A stretch of DNA of 64,000 bases from contig NW_020194558.1 of NCBI RefSeq assembly GCF_002865645.1, positions 1,950,014 to 2,014,013 of the forward strand. Direction: 5' to 3'. Of the stretch, positions 33,359 to 45,095 are shown in pieces. The notes under the pieces were generated by a model. It searched no databases. It was not told where the DNA came from and saw nothing but the letters and a program-made list of their open reading frames with translations. The stretch is from Hyaloscypha bicolor E. Lineage: Eukaryota; Ascomycota; Leotiomycetes; Helotiales; Hyaloscyphaceae. Both the position numbers and the translations under genes were made by a program. The stretch's first letter is position 1, and every line of letters begins with the position of its first letter.

Positions 33359-36300
33359 ATTGGCCTTCAAGGAGAGGCCATCTTGGATGTGCGCATCCTC
33401 GAGGACGAGTCACGTTCAGTCTGGGTTCATGTCCACATGGGACGGGCTTTGAACCGGGCAGAAACCAGGCCATGAAAGGCAGGCGGTGGGCATGATTTAT
33501 CTCTCAATTATGATTGGTCAGCTCGCTAAGCTGCTTCTCCTTTCTTTCTCAAAACGTCAATGTGCTCCTGCGGTAAGAGCTTGTTCTTGCAGTTGGGATG
33601 AAAGTCGACAGTCTTTCATCTGATTTCCACTGCTAAATATCGGGATTTGTTTTGGTATTTCCCAAGGGCCATTGCGAGGGTTTCTGGCTTTGACAAAGGG
33701 GTGGACACGAGGAACGACATTGTTTTTCTTCGGTACTCGGGTCAATGACTGGAACCTCTGATATTGTGCAGTTCGAATTCCTACAAACCATTCTAATACT
33801 TCAGTGGTCGTGGTTTGCGATTGAGGAAGGCGAGGCCAGGCACAAGCGAAGTAGTGCACGGACGAATTCGGACAGAAAAAGGGGGGGTGTTGATGCCTGA
33901 TTCCTGCCTGAAAATTGGAAGTGAATCAATTCGCAAACAGCGTTGTCGAAGAGGATAAATTGGTAGCCTACTACCTTCTCTAGTGCTTTGTGCTCCCGGC
34001 GGTGGTATGAGCGCTTCTCTTCGACGCCCCCGACTTCTGAAATCTGTGCGAAACTCCGTAGAAGGCAGGAACGTGAAAGTTGAGCGATGCTCGAGGTTGT
34101 TGCTGGCTATCTGCCAACTCTGTTGCACCCCTTGCCAAAAGCTTAAAATGGTGTAGACTTCTATATGGGATCAAAATTGAGTTCATGTCACGGAAGGAAT
34201 CACTGCGTTGTAGCTAGGTTGGCCTTTCTCGACCATCTGAGACACTGAGATTAAGCCCACTTCTCTCTTGTAAAGCACTCCCACAAGCTGACACACCGTC
34301 AGGATGTCTATCAGATACTCAATTATATGTACGCTATTCCCTCTAGCTAATGGTGACTTCAAGCACAAGATACAACTCTAGAAGCTCGACGGCTTCCAAG
34401 TTGCGGACGCAAGAGCGATTAGAACCGTATGCTCCGTAGAACGCCAACAATCCTCCACGATGTCCATTATGGCTCTGAATATGATGTCTTGTGCCTCTTA
34501 AATGCACGGAGGGTCGTTCGGCGGGTGTTGTCGAGGAGGTAATGGAGAAGGAAGTGGATGCTCGGGCGAAGGCCGGAATATGGATAGGAGCTTCTGGTTG
34601 CAGCATCGCACAAAAGCCTGTTATAGAAGCGATGAAGAAGGGCAGTTGTAGCTGAAGATTCTCTAGTTGGGTGTGGGAGTGCTGGAGTATCGCCGTCCCA
34701 ATAAAGTGCTGGAATCTTGAAGTGTTATGGAGGTTCGTGCTTCGGTGGGTCGGTGAAAAAGGAAGAGGCGACATAGTAACTTTCGTGGCATTACACCTTG
34801 GAAAAAGTTGTGTGTCGCATTACCGATAGGGGGACGAGCATCGTAGAAGATATAAGGCTGTTGGATAAAGACGGATCCTGCTTGTTCACCATTCTGTTAG
34901 CTATCGCCGTCCAAGACACTAGTGAGCAGAAAACATAATGTTAGGAGACTCGCTACACTGGTTCTCTCTCGGGGGCTTGGAGATTGGAAGATACTTTCGT
35001 TAGAGAGGGATTCTTTAATTCTGTAGCTCGTTGGAATGGGGGAAAACCCGTGGATGTCTTCAGAAGGCTGCAAACATGGTATGGAGAAGAAGCTCGAGGC
35101 CACGATTCCAGTCTACCTCTGTCTTCTTGTCCTGACCTCAGCATCTTTGTTTCCGATCGGGAGTAGGAAGCAACGTCAAAACCGGCTACCTCTTTTCTTG
35201 CGCTGGATTCTAAAAGTAGAAACAAGTCCTTGGCAAACGGCCAGAGTGAAATCCAAATATAAAGGTTCCCAAGGTCTATCTCTGAAGCTTCATAGCAGAC
35301 ATCAGGACTCCGAAGATAATATGAATATCGACTTTACAATCACATTCGCAAGCTTGTCTTGTTACGGGTCTTGCAATCCAGCTGAGGCATTGCTCGTGTT
35401 CTGTTGCTTCTGACTGGGTGCGCCCCTAAGGCCGACCTGCCTCTGAAATCACACCAATTTCCAAGCTGTCGGTATCACAATCCATCACCATACCTCTACC
35501 CTCAGAAAAACACCTCGCCAAGACCTTCAAAGCATCGTCAACAGCACGATTTGGGATTCTCAGGCCGCTTCACAAGACGCGGGTATAATACACTTCTCTA
35601 AAATAACCCCCTTTTCTCAACACATCCCCGCTAGAAAGCTCTTTCGTGCCCTCCCCTCACTCTGCAAGAGCAAGAAAACTTGGAACCCTCAAACCAGCGG
35701 AAGATAAACCCCGCACGCTAGCCCTTATGGCTGCCTGCCTCCTCGGCGAGGTCGTGGATGGATCACCACTCCTCCAGCGGGCCCCCCACCCTCGAAAAGA
35801 AAGCTTATGTCTCATGGCCACACAGCCGCAAGCGCCAAATCGCTCGATTGGGCGGAACAATATGCCGGATCCCTGCCCGGCCTGGATGTGATACAGCACT
35901 GTACCGGTACTTGGTGACTTGAGGTAAATAAACCCATGCCCTGTCTGGATCCACAGACGCCGCAAGACGTGGCACTAGGGAATAAGAGAGCTGGAATTCG
36001 TGGAGGCGAACGTGCTAGAAACACACTTCAGGGTAGCGGTTTTTTTGTCCTACACACAAGTACATCTTTTACGTAGGTGGGTCAGATCACTCATGGAAGC
36101 CACAAGATCAGGACATCGATCGAGCGGCGATGCAGAGGCGAGGTCGGTCTTGAGATCGGCCGGTATGAGCGTTGCAACGCAGCAGTGCAGCACGCCTGAG
36201 AGTCCAGACACCCGGTTTACCTCTCCATGCTAACCTTGGTTGTGACTCTGAACTGCGGGTGCCTGGATGTTTGGTACTGTGGAGGAGGGAAACGGTTGTT

Positions 36301-37828
36301 GTATATCTCGTCAAGCGACCGTCTTCGTCATGTGTCATTCGAGCTCACTTGATTCCTGCCTCCCGAGGTTTAAATCCCAGATGTGATGTGTCAACGTCAA
36401 GTCAGAGACTGCAGAACAGGGCAAGGGACGGCATTTCAGGCAGTGGCCCCGGTACATTTTCTTCCTGTATCTCCTCGTCATTTCCCAGAAGCAGGAAGAC
36501 GACCGGAAGCAAAGCTACCGTTTGAAATCCTGGCTCGGGTCTCTCTCCTTGTAGTTCTGTTGTGATGGGGGGAAAACCCAATTCCCAAGACGGAAGTGGC
36601 CCCGGAAGAAACTGCAGGATGGGAAAGGGCTCGAGAGAGCCAATCTTCTCCTTCATAGGTTGCCAGAGTCTGGTGTGCTCAGAAGCTGGCGGATGCATAA
36701 GGTTCGGGAGGCGGAAGGGGGACAGAGTCACAGACCAGTTCACGGCCAACACCCATAAGGTTTTAGGAAGGGAAAGGTTGCCGAGCACAAACTTAACACG
36801 CAGCCCCAAAATCATAAATGAAAACCAGTATCTCGGTACCTCCAGCTTTCTCCGTCTTCAGTATGCGAATTAGAAGGCGAGAAAAGCTGCGCCGTGCGGG
36901 TAGAAGGGGGAGCAACGTCGCGTAGGCAGCCTCCCCCCAACGGAGAACTTCAGGCCCAGTGCCGAGCACGACGGCCCCCAGCTCTTGGGACTTGGAGAAA
37001 CCGTTATGTGACAGGGGAGAGCGGAGAAGACCTACTTTCGGAACTCTTGCTGCGCCTAGTGATCACAATTCCCTCCCGCTGAAAAGGAAATTTAGGCACT
37101 ATCAAGCTCTGTTGTTTATCTCTTGTTTCTCGGAATTTGATAGGTGGTGATAGATGACTTGCATCAAGAACATTGACTGTTAGCTGGTCAGGCAAAGTTG
37201 CATGCTATCCCATCATCGTAAAGTGATTAGGTTGTGCTTGGTGGCGTTTGCCCACAAACTCTAACAGCTGATCCTCGCAGTGAGACACTCTGAGGGAAGA
37301 ACCCCGGTCGTGCATTCCACCCGTTGTGGGGAGGGAAAGTTGGAACGCCTCTCAAGCATGGGAATAAGCGCCCATGAAAGGCACCTTGTTGTAGGCGTGT
37401 GATGACTCGGCCGTTCTGGCGCGGTGAGCGTGGGCACAGAAATTTGGCGCCGGGCGGCTCAACTCACGCGGTCATTGGAGCAAACCGTTTGACCCATTTC
37501 CTAGTTTTTTGGTGGAATTTGCAGATTTTTCTTCAGGGGAAACATTTTGAGGCATGCGAATGAACCGAGTCGAAATAGGAAGATGATCCCATTTTTTGTT
37601 GTATTCAAAGCAGTCATATCTCATGAATTTTACCCTAATAATTATACAATGAAAAGTATGCTGGCTGACTGTGAGCCCCAAAAAAGAAACCGCCCAGTTG
37701 GTATCTTCCCAGCGCCATTTCAATGTTCTCTTAATCCTTTCCCTACCAAATATGTCTTTGAAGAAACTCCCTCGGCAAAAAGATATCTCATAATCGAGCG
37801 AACGTAACTGAAAAGAGTGGTGTGGACA
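33359..37828. other. Long gene-free region
   Basis: About 4.5 kb with only short overlapping frames on both strands (up to about 140 codons) that lack motifs or introns giving sense. The left part should contain the RTC1 promoter, the right part the 3' end of the Myb-like gene. I see no tRNA or repeat. Confidence 0.45.
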
Positions 37829-39409
37829 TTAAGGTCCTGAATCCCAACCATTCTGATGATGATGTTGATTTGGATGTTGCGGTGGATGCTGATTCTGATG
37901 TGGGTTTTGTTGCTCGAATATCAGTTGCTGCTGCTGCTGCTGCTGCTGTTGTTGTAGTTGAATTTGAGCGTTCGCATTACTCAGAGCTCGAGTCCGTACC
38001 TCATCCATGGTGGCAGGGGACAGTGCTGACAACAATGTCGCACTATCACACTCGTGCAGGCTATGAGTGCTGCTGTCCCCCTCGTCAGACCAACAGCTGT
38101 TGCCTGCCGAGAGATCGCCAACTGAGAGATCCGAAGAAGCTCGATGGCAATTCCTCGGCACGATCTCGTACTCAGGGCAGCTGAACGAGGACTGGTCTGG
38201 GTACATCTCATTCCATTTCTTCTGCACTGCTTCCTGTGACCATCTCTCTTGGGTACCATGCTTCAGCATGCCCTTGGAGATTGAAGCCCACTTGCCTTTC
38301 TCGTGATCCTCGTGCGCAAGCTTCAGAGCCTTTAACTGTTGTTTGATTAGCCTTGTTTCAAATAGGCCCCAGGAGGTAGTACGGGGTGAGGAAACTACCT
38401 CCGTGTCTGACCATACCCGAAGTCTTTCCAACAACCGTTTCTTCCTCATTTGCAAAGCAGCAACTCGTTTGGTTTGCCCGGTGATTCTGCCGAACTTGGC
38501 AGCGACCTCCTTCCATGGTGTTTTGCCGCGAGATAATTCAAGTAGGAGTTTCTCTTCCTCGTTGATGTCGCCAGAGCGCAAAATTTCATCGTAATCACTA
38601 GGAGGCTCCTTTCTCTTTTTCCCTCGTGGATGTATGGGACTCAAGTTCTGTGTAAAAGGCCCTTTTGGAGGTCCTTGGGAGTGGGGAGGTGACTGCGCCG
38701 ATCGATGTGACTGAAGCGAGTCCTGTCGGTAGGGTCCACGGTCATAGTTCGTTGCCGGCCGGAGAGTCTCAGGACTGGGGGCAATCAATATGGGAGCTTG
38801 AAAATTGGCTCGATAGCTTGCTGGAGTCTGCTGGCGGGAATGATGACCACCAGTGCTGCTGAGACCGCCGGCAGAGTGTCTATGGGGACTGGTGTGTACA
38901 ACCGGTGATGAATTTGTCGTTCTGGCAGAATGAGGGGTTGCGGAAACTCCAAACGATCCATAGTAGGGAGAGTTGCAAACATATGGTGATGCAGGGAAAG
39001 AACTGTCTGCTGTCGAGATCTGAAGTATGCCGGAAGGGTCCTTGAGTTTCATTGGCGGATTGTAGCGGGGACTTGCGAAGTCATCATCCGGGCAAAACAG
39101 ATGATAACGAGGAGACAGAGTTGCTGGTGACAGTTTGATCTCTGTTCCCTGCTTCATCGCTGGAGCTGACTTGGTTGGCATAGATGGAGATGAGGTCAGG
39201 GACACGGGAGTAATGAGAGTAGAGTCGTAGTGGGCCGGAAGGTTGAAAGATGAGACCTGATTATTCGAGTCAGACAAGGCTCGTTGCAGATGTTTCCAAT
39301 GGTTTGAGTAGCACTCCTCAAGACATACAGCACTATATGGGGTCAAGTCCTGGGCTTGCGATTGTGGTCTTCCCGAATGAGTCGGATAAAGATGTTCGGA
39401 CATGGTCAT
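37829..39409 (-). CDS. Myb/SANT-like protein with polyglutamine tract
   Basis: A single-exon gene of about 526 residues from the ATG at 39407-39409 (a second ATG follows two codons later). The N-terminal 270 residues are Ser/Pro/His-rich. A basic patch (GKKRKEPP) leads to a SANT/Myb-like helical unit (INEEEKLLLELSRGKTPWKE followed by VAAKFGRITGQTKR) and a second one (KGKWASISKGMLKHG, then WSQEAVQKKWNEMYPD). Near the C-terminus is a run of about eleven glutamines, encoded by CAG and CAA at about 37925-37960, and a His/Gln/Asn-rich end. A nuclear DNA-binding regulator is likely; the target is unknown. The codons just upstream begin GTGAGT, which resembles a splice donor, so an extra 5' exon is possible. 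Confidence 0.8.
   Translation of the reverse strand: MTMSEHLYPTHSGRPQSQAQDLTPYSAVCLEECYSNHWKHLQRALSDSNNQVSSFNLPAHYDSTLITPVSLTSSPSMPTKSAPAMKQGTEIKLSPATLSPRYHLFCPDDDFASPRYNPPMKLKDPSGILQISTADSSFPASPYVCNSPYYGSFGVSATPHSARTTNSSPVVHTSPHRHSAGGLSSTGGHHSRQQTPASYRANFQAPILIAPSPETLRPATNYDRGPYRQDSLQSHRSAQSPPHSQGPPKGPFTQNLSPIHPRGKKRKEPPSDYDEILRSGDINEEEKLLLELSRGKTPWKEVAAKFGRITGQTKRVAALQMRKKRLLERLRVWSDTEVVSSPRTTSWGLFETRLIKQQLKALKLAHEDHEKGKWASISKGMLKHGTQERWSQEAVQKKWNEMYPDQSSFSCPEYEIVPRNCHRASSDLSVGDLSAGNSCWSDEGDSSTHSLHECDSATLLSALSPATMDEVRTRALSNANAQIQLQQQQQQQQQQLIFEQQNPHQNQHPPQHPNQHHHQNGWDSGP
37920..37962. repeat. CAG/CAA trinucleotide tract coding polyQ
   Basis: On the + strand it appears as CTG repeats followed by TTG. 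It lies inside the Myb-like gene and keeps frame. Such tracts commonly vary in length between strains. Confidence 0.8.
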
Positions 39410-40145
39410 GATAAAGCTGCCTGGCTGACTCACAATGCCGACCAGACAGACCGATATGAGCTTGAAAATCGAGGAAGCTGGTCAGGAATTGCGTAAGAGG
39501 TGAATGCCCGAGCTGAGAATATCCAAACAGAATCGGTATTGGTGAATCAGAGGCAGATAGGAGGAGCTCTTGCTCATATCAACAAACATCGAACCATGAA
39601 GAAGAGCCGATAAAATTATATAGACATCCTCCAGGAAGGACACTGCCTCGCGAGAAGATCCTGGAGACGACGGAAAGGGCCGTTTTTGCTAGGGCGAAGG
39701 AGTCTGAGTTGCAGAGCTGCCTTGAAGACCTATAAGTTTATCCCAGAGGCGGGGCACAGCAACCTGAGCCCTGGTCTTTGAATAACGGCCGAAATAGGTG
39801 GGCAGTGAGGAAAGGGTGCTTGAGCATGTGTGGCCTGGTCTACCCTCTGGTCGCCTCAAGGATGGCCCTGTCAGGTAGGCGCCGGGTGCTCTTACTGGTG
39901 GCCGAGAAGCGAGTTTGGGCACGGCACTTTTGCAAGACCAGCGAGGGGGCAGCACGACCACCCACTCACCACATGGCCGTGCGGGAGAATGGAGGTCGAG
40001 TCGAAGGGGTGCGAGGCGTGTGTGACAGCGCCAAATATGCGTTGGTTGACGAGCGGGGAGTGGCTGTGTAGGCGAGAGGCGATGAAGCGCAGCCGGGACG
40101 GGCAGCTGAGCAACGGGCAGAGAGCAGCAGAGTTACGTGCAATGG
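39410..40145. other. Promoter side of the Myb-like gene
   Basis: No gene is supported. From about 39.7 kb the sequence becomes GC-rich, so long frames open on both strands by chance. Confidence 0.4.
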
Positions 40146-40198
40146 ATAGGCAGGCAGGTAGGTAGGCAGGTAGGTAGGTAGGTAGGTAGCAGGTAGGT
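40146..40198. repeat. (GGTA)n/(GGCA)n microsatellite
   Basis: About thirteen tetranucleotide units, mostly GGTA with a few GGCA. Confidence 0.85.
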
Positions 40199-40334
40199 GC
40201 CTTTGATGCTCAGTCTTTAAATCGACAGCGATTGGTAGTGCTCTCCTGACTCGGCTGGCATCATAGCAAGGACCAGAGTTGCGGGAATTGGTGCAGCTCG
40301 ACGGCACGGCGAGGCCGAAGGCCGAAGTCCTATT

Positions 40335-40437
40335 TGTCTGTCTGTCTATCTGTCTGTCTGGCTCTCTGGCTCTCTGGCGGTCTGGCGGTCTATCTATCTA
40401 GCCGTCTTGTGGTCTTGCGGTCTGGCTGTCTGGCCAG
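40335..40437. repeat. Degenerate (GTCT)n microsatellite
   Basis: A run of GTCT, ATCT and GGCT units degenerating rightwards. Together with the GGTA array it marks a slippage-prone, non-coding stretch. Confidence 0.8.
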
Positions 40438-43400
40438 CTGGATGCGGCCCGCGACTGTACGCAGTACGCAACGCGTGAACGGTGCCATCAGCCTTGTCAG
40501 AACTCAGGACGGATCGCTCACCTGGAGCGACTCGACCGATCGAATCGCACAGTGCGGCACCCAGGCAGCGACAGGAAATCCCGGGCACCCTTGGGGGCTG
40601 CAGCGAGTGTTTCGGCGCGGTGGTGTGCACGGCTGGGCGGTGATTGATCAGGACCAAGTCCCCGGACCCGACAGTCTGGTCGACCCCATGCCTGGCCCCC
40701 CAAGCTGTCGGGTCACTAGCAGCCCCACGGGCCAATGAGAGCGGCAGCTGGTGCATGGCGGCAGGGGCGGGGGAGCCTTGCGAGCAGCGTGGCGTCCTCG
40801 TAACCGCGCGCTCCCTCGCTCCATATTGTGCTTTCCTGCAGTCGCGGCACAGCTCACCAGCACACCAGCTTTGCCGGTGTTTAGTCGATGCTGACCAACA
40901 CCAGCCCTGCAAAATTAACGCGATAGCTGGCGGGCGTTTGGCAGGCTTTTGCTGGGCTTTTGCTGGGCCTTTGCTGGATCCAGCCAGGTGCGTGCGGTCG
41001 TTGCAGGGTGTAAATACTCGATGCGGGAAGAGCTGCAGCAGTCGAGGTATTTCTGGCGCTTGTTCCCGCGCGACCGCGGCGATGACTCGTCTGTTTCCAA
41101 CTGTGGCAGTTCAGTCAGACTACCTTGATGCCCACCCTGCCCTTGGGGCCGCCGCCCAGCCGACCTGGATGCCTGACAACCCCCCCCCCCCCTCGCAGAC
41201 ACCGCAGACACACAGACATCGCAGCAGATGCTGTTCCCAGCAGCGCGATCGCATTCTCATGTTGTGATGGGGCTGCATGAGGCTTGAGCGATCCGAGCAG
41301 GCTCCTGGAGGACGCTGCACAGCGCTTCCCCCCCATCCTTCCTTGACGTCTTTCGGCCTTATCGGTTGAGACTCGAAGCACGCCCAGAACGCTGGGATGG
41401 GATTTCAGTTTCACCTCAAGCCATCCAGGAACACTTCAGCCCCCCCCCTCCCCCCTCAATCAAAATGCCGCGTAGCACACACTGTTGGCAAGTGTTGCGC
41501 GTGGTGGGGAAAAGGCCAGCAGAAGCGCAATTGACGCCGACCTGCAGCGGGGACAGGCGGCAATCGTATCTTCGACCACACACGTTCGTCCGAACACAAT
41601 CGGACAGTCCGGATATCGCCCAGCACAACAGATATTACAGAAGCAATTCGAGAGGAGGGTTCCCCCCCCCAAAAAAAAACGTCATCCCGCCGCCCGATTG
41701 GCCCGTGAGCACATGATGCCCATTTCATGCGGTACCGTCGATCAAGTGGAAAAGGGGGCGCACCTGGCTCTCGCAGAAAACCCGTTTCACGCGGTCTGCA
41801 TCTGGCCCCCGAGCCAATAAGGCAGACACTCCCATCGAGCTGCGGCAGCCTTCCCCTTACAGTGGTCGATGCCACAAGGCCCCATGATTCTTTGGCAGCG
41901 CCCATTACTCATGCTGGACCCCCATCTGACGAATCTCATTGAAGCGTCGGCACACCAATCACGAATGCAGGGCTTTGCAGGCCGGGTAAATTGTCCACCG
42001 AGCCCGCCTGGGTCCCATGAGCCGGGCTGCACTTAACTCTCCGAGCTGTCGCTATACGGAGGGGCGGGACGAGCCCGAGGGATCGTCCCATCGGCAACGA
42101 TCCATCTCTCAAATGGAGTGAAGTCCGCAGACTCAGCCACTGCGCAGGTGTGAAATTGATTAAGAGTCTTGGTCATTCATTAGGAATTCTAAAAGCAGCT
42201 CCTTATCCAGGAAAATCAACATCGTGGATAAATACCCAAGGGAAACACCTTCTGTAGGAACCAGCACCATGTCATTGCTCGGAAAAGAATCCAATGAACG
42301 CGGGCAGCACCGAGCTGTGCGGAAAAGCATCTAGCCCCGATGAGATCGGCATACGAGGGAGAGCATGACACTCGAGCCGAGTGCCTGGTCGTTGTGCGTC
42401 AACCAAGATTGCTGGGAATTGGGTCTGCAGCTTCGAGTACCAGTTCAGAGTTCCGAAACGGCCGACTGCGCATGGAAGGAGCAGAGGAACGCTTTCCTGG
42501 GTTTTCTGGGTTCCTGGGAGTAAGTTGAGTTCTCATCCAAATTGAATTCATGCAACTGCGACCTTTTCAAAACCGCGAGACCTGGAGTTTGACCGAGGCT
42601 ATGGCCCCCTCGATGCAGGTGTGTGGAGAGGTCTGGCGTAGTAGCCAGGCTGATTCGCAGACAACAAAACATGGGCGCCTATGTTGCAGGTACCACTTGG
42701 TGCGGGACGGAAAACGGCAAAGGCAGTGGCTAACCCATTGCCGACCAAAGGAAGCCTCACATGTTGAGTCAGGCCAATATGGTGACGAGGTAGATCCTGT
42801 GCCTTGCCAGTATGATCCCGGATTTGCGGATAGAGTACACGGATATCAGCCTTGACCTTACAATAATGAGGCGTGCGGGGACAACCAACCTCAAAATAGG
42901 AGACATCAGAAGTATTCCGAGAATAGAAGAAGAGTGCGAACGCTGAAGTGGGTTCCGTGCATCTGGGTGAGGTCCTCTCCTATCTTGCCGACAGAGACTT
43001 TCCCTTCCCAACTACGATCACGTCGAGAGTTGTGATGACCTCTGTGCAGCTCTATTCGGATTAGCAAAGTGTTGACGAAACAAGAGTACCTGCATGACGA
43101 GGCGCAATTCACCCATGACCGAGATTGGCTTCGGTTTTTGGCGTAAAACCCCTTCAACGAGACAATTGCATCGCAACTACCACCTACAACAAAGTCTGGG
43201 AGGCGCTATCGAATCCGACACGCAATATTGCATACACGAGCCTTATTTATCACATCATCAAGATCGGCTAGATACATGTGTCTCGATGGAAATGACGGAT
43301 GGCGATGGAAATTCCCACGACAATGAATTGCAAACAAAACTTGACTCGCCGACCCGACACGACACGGCGCGACACGAGTATCATGCGGCTGGTAGACTTT

Positions 43401-45095
43401 GGAAAATACCCACGGCGGAAAAGAAAGCAACAAGATGAATGTCAATTGCATCACTCCGGCGATTTACTGGACTGCCAGTCTGCCGTTATCTCTCTGGCCT
43501 TCTCGCACATCATCACAGCTCCGCTTCTCGAACACCCAACGCTCAACACGAAAGAGTCTGACCGCGCCGATCACCTTTACCCCGATGAATGGAGACAAAT
43601 CAACACCATAACCTTCCTGAGACGGCACCACGGAGAACTTCCCGTCCCAAAAGGCGAAATGTTCTAGAATGATCCCGAGCCAAAGTGTTCAGACACAAAC
43701 GATGAGCAATGGAAAGGATCCAATCGCCAAAGAACAATCATGACACCACACCTCGATATTTATACCACAGGCCATTCTCAAAGCTCATATTAATGTGGCT
43801 CAACCGGCTCATCATAACAAGGCCTTTCAGTCGACCCGCGCGAGCCTACTAGCCAAATCTCACGGCCACCTTCCAAACCGAGCGAAAACAACACAGATTT
43901 TGGCCACATCAAAACAATTAAAAGTCGGCAAAACACGCTCGCGACGTTCTCGCCGCAGGGCACAAGCTTGCCACGAGTCGATCTGCTGTGAGTTCTACAG
44001 CGGCCTTCAGTCGCGCACGGCAGACCGGTACTCGACCTTCATCACAAACCCACAACATGCCAACCAACAGCCGAATCAGCTACCCTCCAGCGGCGAGCCC
44101 CTTTCGAGGCCATGCTATGACAGCACCATCAATCAAGCAACTCTGCAGCCCTGGGCAAAATTCACGTTGTGCATATCCTCCACCAACTCGCACGCGACAA
44201 CGACTACGACCTTCACTCCCCACACGCTCCTTCTCTCCAATCCCGAACCCCCCATACACCGCCTACAGCAGGCACGACTTGGCAACCACTATCCATCACA
44301 CATGCAATAGATTGGCACCCACTGTCCCTCGGTGCCATTCCTTCAGCAGAGCCTCTTCTCAACGAGCCACATACCCGCAGTTTTCACACCCACAAGACTT
44401 ACCTCTAATCAAACGCAGAAAGGAAAACACGCACCCACCACCTGCACAAGAAATCTGATCTCATTGTTTTGGCTACATCTTTGGCTGCATTGACTTAATT
44501 CCGTTCGCCCCCTGATATTCCGCAACTCTCCGCTCTCCCCTTTTTTTTATTTACTCCCATACCCCAACCATCAAACTCAAAGCCAGCAACGCCTCTCCAA
44601 TCATGACTCCATCAAATCCCAGCCCAATGATTGAATGCAGCCCTACGTAGTATAGTAGCTAGCTAGCTACCTTACCACTTTAGTTATCCACACTCAAACG
44701 AATCCCAATATAAAAAAAAGAAAAGAAAAATTATTCAGCCTTCAACATGCATTGCCTCCGTTTCATCTCAGGTCGTGCAAATTGCGTTTCATCCATCAGG
44801 GTATTCATCCTCCAAATCAAAGCAAAGCAACGCGAGAAGAAAGAAAAAAGGGCCAGCGCGTATTTATCGTTCGCGTGTGGTGTATTAGCAAGGCGACTGT
44901 GTACGCTTTCATATGTAAGTAGAAGAAAAGAAAAACGGGAGCAATTCGCGATGATCGAGCCAATTTGTGATCATGTGCGACAGCGACCGAGCACGTTCAT
45001 TTCATGTTCGTGGTCAATTAGCCCGCCATATATTTTGTTCATGGCTTCGTCAATCTTGGTCTGGCGTAGCAGGGTCATGCGAGAGAAAGAGCCGT
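40438..45095. other. Long GC-rich gene-free region
   Basis: About 4.7 kb. Left of 42 kb, frames of 100-200 codons are open on both strands at once, which is what GC-rich non-coding DNA gives; none shows a motif. Long C runs occur at about 41180 and 41440-41455. Right of 42 kb the sequence is less biased but still has no recognisable gene. A GCTA repeat (about 44655-44670) and a poly-A stretch (about 44710-44730) precede the 3' end of the next gene. Confidence 0.45.

Noticed and set aside
36402..36815. Minus-strand frame of 137 codons
   Set aside because: Pro/Leu-rich, no motif, no supporting splice sites.
40394..41267. Frames of about 170-210 codons on both strands
   Set aside because: Opposite strands are open together in GC-rich, repeat-bearing DNA, with no motif, intron or start context.
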